Part shown: in pieces, positions 62,121 through 64,000 of the stretch | How the letters are laid out: each line of letters opens with the position of its first letter | How positions within the stretch are numbered: position 1 is the stretch's first letter | Source: Rhodospirillaceae bacterium | Lineage (GTDB): Bacteria; Pseudomonadota; Alphaproteobacteria; Rhodospirillales; UBA2165 | Assembly (NCBI GenBank): GCA_018649725.1 | Contig: JABIHH010000083.1 | Coordinates: forward strand, 62,001-126,000 | DNA length: 64,000 nt | Direction of reading: 5' to 3' | Made by a program: the position numbers and the translations under genes | Notes under the pieces: model-generated | What the model was told of the DNA's origin: nothing | Database searches by the model: none | The model's input: the letters and a program-made list of their open reading frames with translations, nothing else

Positions 62121-62711
62121 GTGAAAAAAATTACCCTCCCTATCGCACTCGTTGTCTTCACGCTAACCCTATGGTTTGATTTGGCTCAGGGTAATGCTCA
62201 GGCTGGATTGTTTGGCATATGCACGCAAGATAAAGTCATTAAGTTCATCGATGCAGGTTTGACAAAAGGCGAGATTGTTAAACTTTGCAGTACGGCCAAT
62301 GCCGCGAAAGCAAAGACAACTGTTAAAAAGCCGCAGCCTGCAAAAGTCCAAACCAAAATTGCAAAAATAGTAACACCAGAACCGGTTAAAGCTTTACGGG
62401 GAAATTTAGCGGCGCTTAACGGGATTTGGACGATGGATGTTATATGTGAACCTGCCAGTGCATATGCTCATAACGTCGAGGTCAAGAATGGTAAATTCAT
62501 TGGTGTCCTGGATGCTGGCGCTGATGCACTCCACATAATGGGGCAGATTGAAAAAGATGGCACGCTCAGCGGTTATGGCACCGGAACTTATGTATTAGGC
62601 GAAATCAGTGGGAAAATTACTGATTGGAAATCTGGCAAAGGCAGCGGCACGATCATCGTTGGTGGCGAGGGCGATTGTGAGGGTACCTGGACAATTAACC
62701 GCAAAAGGTGA
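62121..62711 (+). CDS. Secreted protein of unknown function
   Basis: 196 residues starting at GTG 62121. Residues 1-28 are a signal peptide (KKITLPIALVVFTLTLWF then NAQA). A short segment with ICTQDKVIKFIDAGLTKGEIVKLCS has two Cys; a Lys/Pro-rich linker follows (residues ~60-90). The C-terminal domain (LNGIWTMDVICEP through GDCEGTWTINRKR) is a repetitive beta structure resembling small lipocalin-like or META-type domains. Not recognised as a named family. Confidence 0.7.
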   Translation: MKKITLPIALVVFTLTLWFDLAQGNAQAGLFGICTQDKVIKFIDAGLTKGEIVKLCSTANAAKAKTTVKKPQPAKVQTKIAKIVTPEPVKALRGNLAALNGIWTMDVICEPASAYAHNVEVKNGKFIGVLDAGADALHIMGQIEKDGTLSGYGTGTYVLGEISGKITDWKSGKGSGTIIVGGEGDCEGTWTINRKR

Positions 62712-62733
62712 TTTGCTTTATAACGATGCCGGC

Positions 62734-64000
62734 CTAAAACCAGGCTCGGAATATCCACGCCACCGGAGATAATTCTGTATATTTGCGTAAAACCAGAAGT
62801 ACAAGAAAAACGGTAATCAAATGGACGAACGTCCCGATTACAAAACTTGTCTTAAAAACATCCAGATTAAAAATAATTGCCCATGCTTTAGTGGTCCTGA
62901 GGTCGGTCACCTTTGGATGCGCCGTCACATCTTTGTGAGTTCCGCTGGTTTGCAGAAACAAAACTTCGTCGCCAAATAACCTTCCAATTAATACGTTAAT
63001 AATGCCAACTACAAAAAAAAGTAGCGAAAGTGCAAATCCAAGATTCCATAACATCGATGGTGCTTCATTTTCTCCTCTCACAAAAGGTACGCCAATAACC
63101 AGAGCCAGAATCAACAACGAAATTCCCATCCAAATCCATGCATTACGGCGGGCATTTCCGGCTCTCACTATATCATTCCGCTCGTTGTCAGTGAACAACC
63201 TCCACTCTGCCCGCATAAATCCGTGATATCGGTAATGGTCTACTTGAAAATATCTAGTCAGATAGCTGAGCCAAGTTTCAGATTCAGAGGCAATACTTGA
63301 ACTTGTGATAATTTCTTCACTAATTGGCGCCTCGCCTTCCTTGGCATTAGGAGTGTCAGAATCACTGTCCATCGGAGATCTTGAAGCGCTCCAATTTGGG
63401 CGCCACTTTTTGGTTTTTGAAAATCCAACATTTCTGATCAACGGAAACTTTGCCAAATCGGAGTTGCCGCTGGAAGTTGCAACTTGGGGGGCCTGGAAGT
63501 CACCACCAAATAGATCGCGACCAAACATTAATACAGATTCAGAGAGATCCTCAATGCAAAAAGTTTTGGGTTTAGATGTATCACCATCCCGCAAAACCTT
63601 TAGCAACGCACTCGTAAAGAGCGTCATATTTGCGCCCTCTGGTATAACTGCCCGCTGATCACTGTCAGTCGCGCTAAATATTACAGTCCCTCTATCGGGC
63701 AAATTTTTTAACTTTTCCGACGGAACGCCCATGTCTTGAACAACGTCTCCTGTGGCACCCGAGTAACAGGCATCAACAATTAAATAACGCCGAAGACCAC
63801 CCGCGCAGGAACTTAGCGTGTTATGCAATGCTCCCACCTCAAGACTATTCATTTGAGGGTTACGATCTGGGGTGCCTTTTATAGAAAGAAAATATAGCCC
63901 TTCCGAATGGAAAAATCCATGCCCGACATAATAAAGAATTATGTCAGTTATCGGTTTGGTGGTACTGCGAACAGCATCAATTCGCTGATGCAAGAAATCA
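62734..64000 (-). CDS. Caspase-like (peptidase C14) membrane protein, 5' end outside the window
   Basis: At least 421 residues; the frame is open to the right edge, so the N-terminus is missing. The caspase dyad is clear: His in LYYVGHGFF and Cys in IVDACYSGATGD, followed by a FSATDSDQRAV substrate loop. After a hydrophilic linker come three membrane helices (WIWMGISLLILALVIGV, GFALSLLFFVVGIINVL, FVIGTFVHLITVFLVLL). Bacterial caspase-like proteins act in stress, signalling or defence; a membrane-tethered form suggests a sensor or effector at the envelope. It converges with the secreted-protein gene. Confidence 0.85.
   Translation of the reverse strand, partial: DFLHQRIDAVRSTTKPITDIILYYVGHGFFHSEGLYFLSIKGTPDRNPQMNSLEVGALHNTLSSCAGGLRRYLIVDACYSGATGDVVQDMGVPSEKLKNLPDRGTVIFSATDSDQRAVIPEGANMTLFTSALLKVLRDGDTSKPKTFCIEDLSESVLMFGRDLFGGDFQAPQVATSSGNSDLAKFPLIRNVGFSKTKKWRPNWSASRSPMDSDSDTPNAKEGEAPISEEIITSSSIASESETWLSYLTRYFQVDHYRYHGFMRAEWRLFTDNERNDIVRAGNARRNAWIWMGISLLILALVIGVPFVRGENEAPSMLWNLGFALSLLFFVVGIINVLIGRLFGDEVLFLQTSGTHKDVTAHPKVTDLRTTKAWAIIFNLDVFKTSFVIGTFVHLITVFLVLLVLRKYTELSPVAWIFRAWF

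Noticed and set aside
1-64000. CRISPR array, tRNA, rRNA, integrase or transposase
   Set aside because: No regularly spaced repeats, cloverleaf-like sequence, rRNA signature or DDE/tyrosine recombinase motif was seen in any frame read.

Overview
The window reads as a piece of an alphaproteobacterial chromosome, probably from a marine or other aquatic heterotroph. The reasons are a tripartite tricarboxylate transporter with a periplasmic binding protein, an HpsN-type histidinol-dehydrogenase-like enzyme, Lrp, LacI, IclR and MarR regulators next to catabolic operons, many short-chain dehydrogenases and amidohydrolases, and alphaproteobacteria-like spacing and start codons (several GTG and TTG). 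No rRNA, tRNA, CRISPR array, phage or complete insertion sequence was seen. Almost all of the window is peripheral catabolism.

Layout. 1-4687: a partial HpsN-like dehydrogenase divergent from an SDR, a lone receiver protein, and a coupled flavoprotein/ferredoxin pair. 4688-11282: an accessory, AT-richer island with long gene-poor gaps and several copies of a composite hairpin repeat. It holds a phytanoyl-CoA-dioxygenase-like protein, a radical SAM protein, a subtilase homologue that has lost its whole catalytic triad, an alpha/beta hydrolase and an AraC regulator. 11283-15115: a branched-chain-type 2-oxo-acid dehydrogenase operon (E1alpha, E1beta, E2) with a divergent Lrp regulator. 15529-23664: a catabolic locus (CoA ligase, divergent PaaE-like reductase, SDR, PaaA-like diiron protein, FAH hydrolase, amidohydrolase, ThDP enzyme). 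23673-29051: a LacI regulon with a hydroxyacid dehydrogenase and a second E1/E2 operon, marked by two LacI operators that are exact reverse complements of each other. 29264-32972: M24-fold protein, CobW GTPase, YciI-like protein and an SDR without its catalytic Tyr/Lys, closed by a clear terminator. 33171-36502: a three-gene envelope-type operon. 36646-39992: carbonic anhydrase and a lysine-catabolism pair. 40149-41261: a two-module AhpD-like protein interrupted by an in-frame TGA at the second CxxC, best explained as a selenoprotein (CxxU) with a SECIS-like hairpin. 42323-44671: GST/DoxX/EamA operon. 44761-54574: a MarR-controlled organosulfate-like import and hydrolysis locus (DUF3604, TctCBA, sulfatase, hydrolase, divergent second sulfatase). 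54590-61939: an IclR-linked operon with a molybdenum transhydroxylase like pyrogallol-phloroglucinol transhydroxylase, a quinone reductase, a CoA-transferase subunit and an HpaD-like extradiol dioxygenase. 62121-64000: a secreted protein and a membrane-bound caspase-like protein cut by the window edge.

The loci most worth attention are the putative AhpD-like selenoprotein, the transhydroxylase/extradiol dioxygenase operon, the PaaA-like diiron locus, the MarR/DUF3604/TctCBA/sulfatase locus, the triad-less subtilase, and the repeat-studded accessory island. All functional calls come from reading motifs and remembered family sequences; no database search was run.
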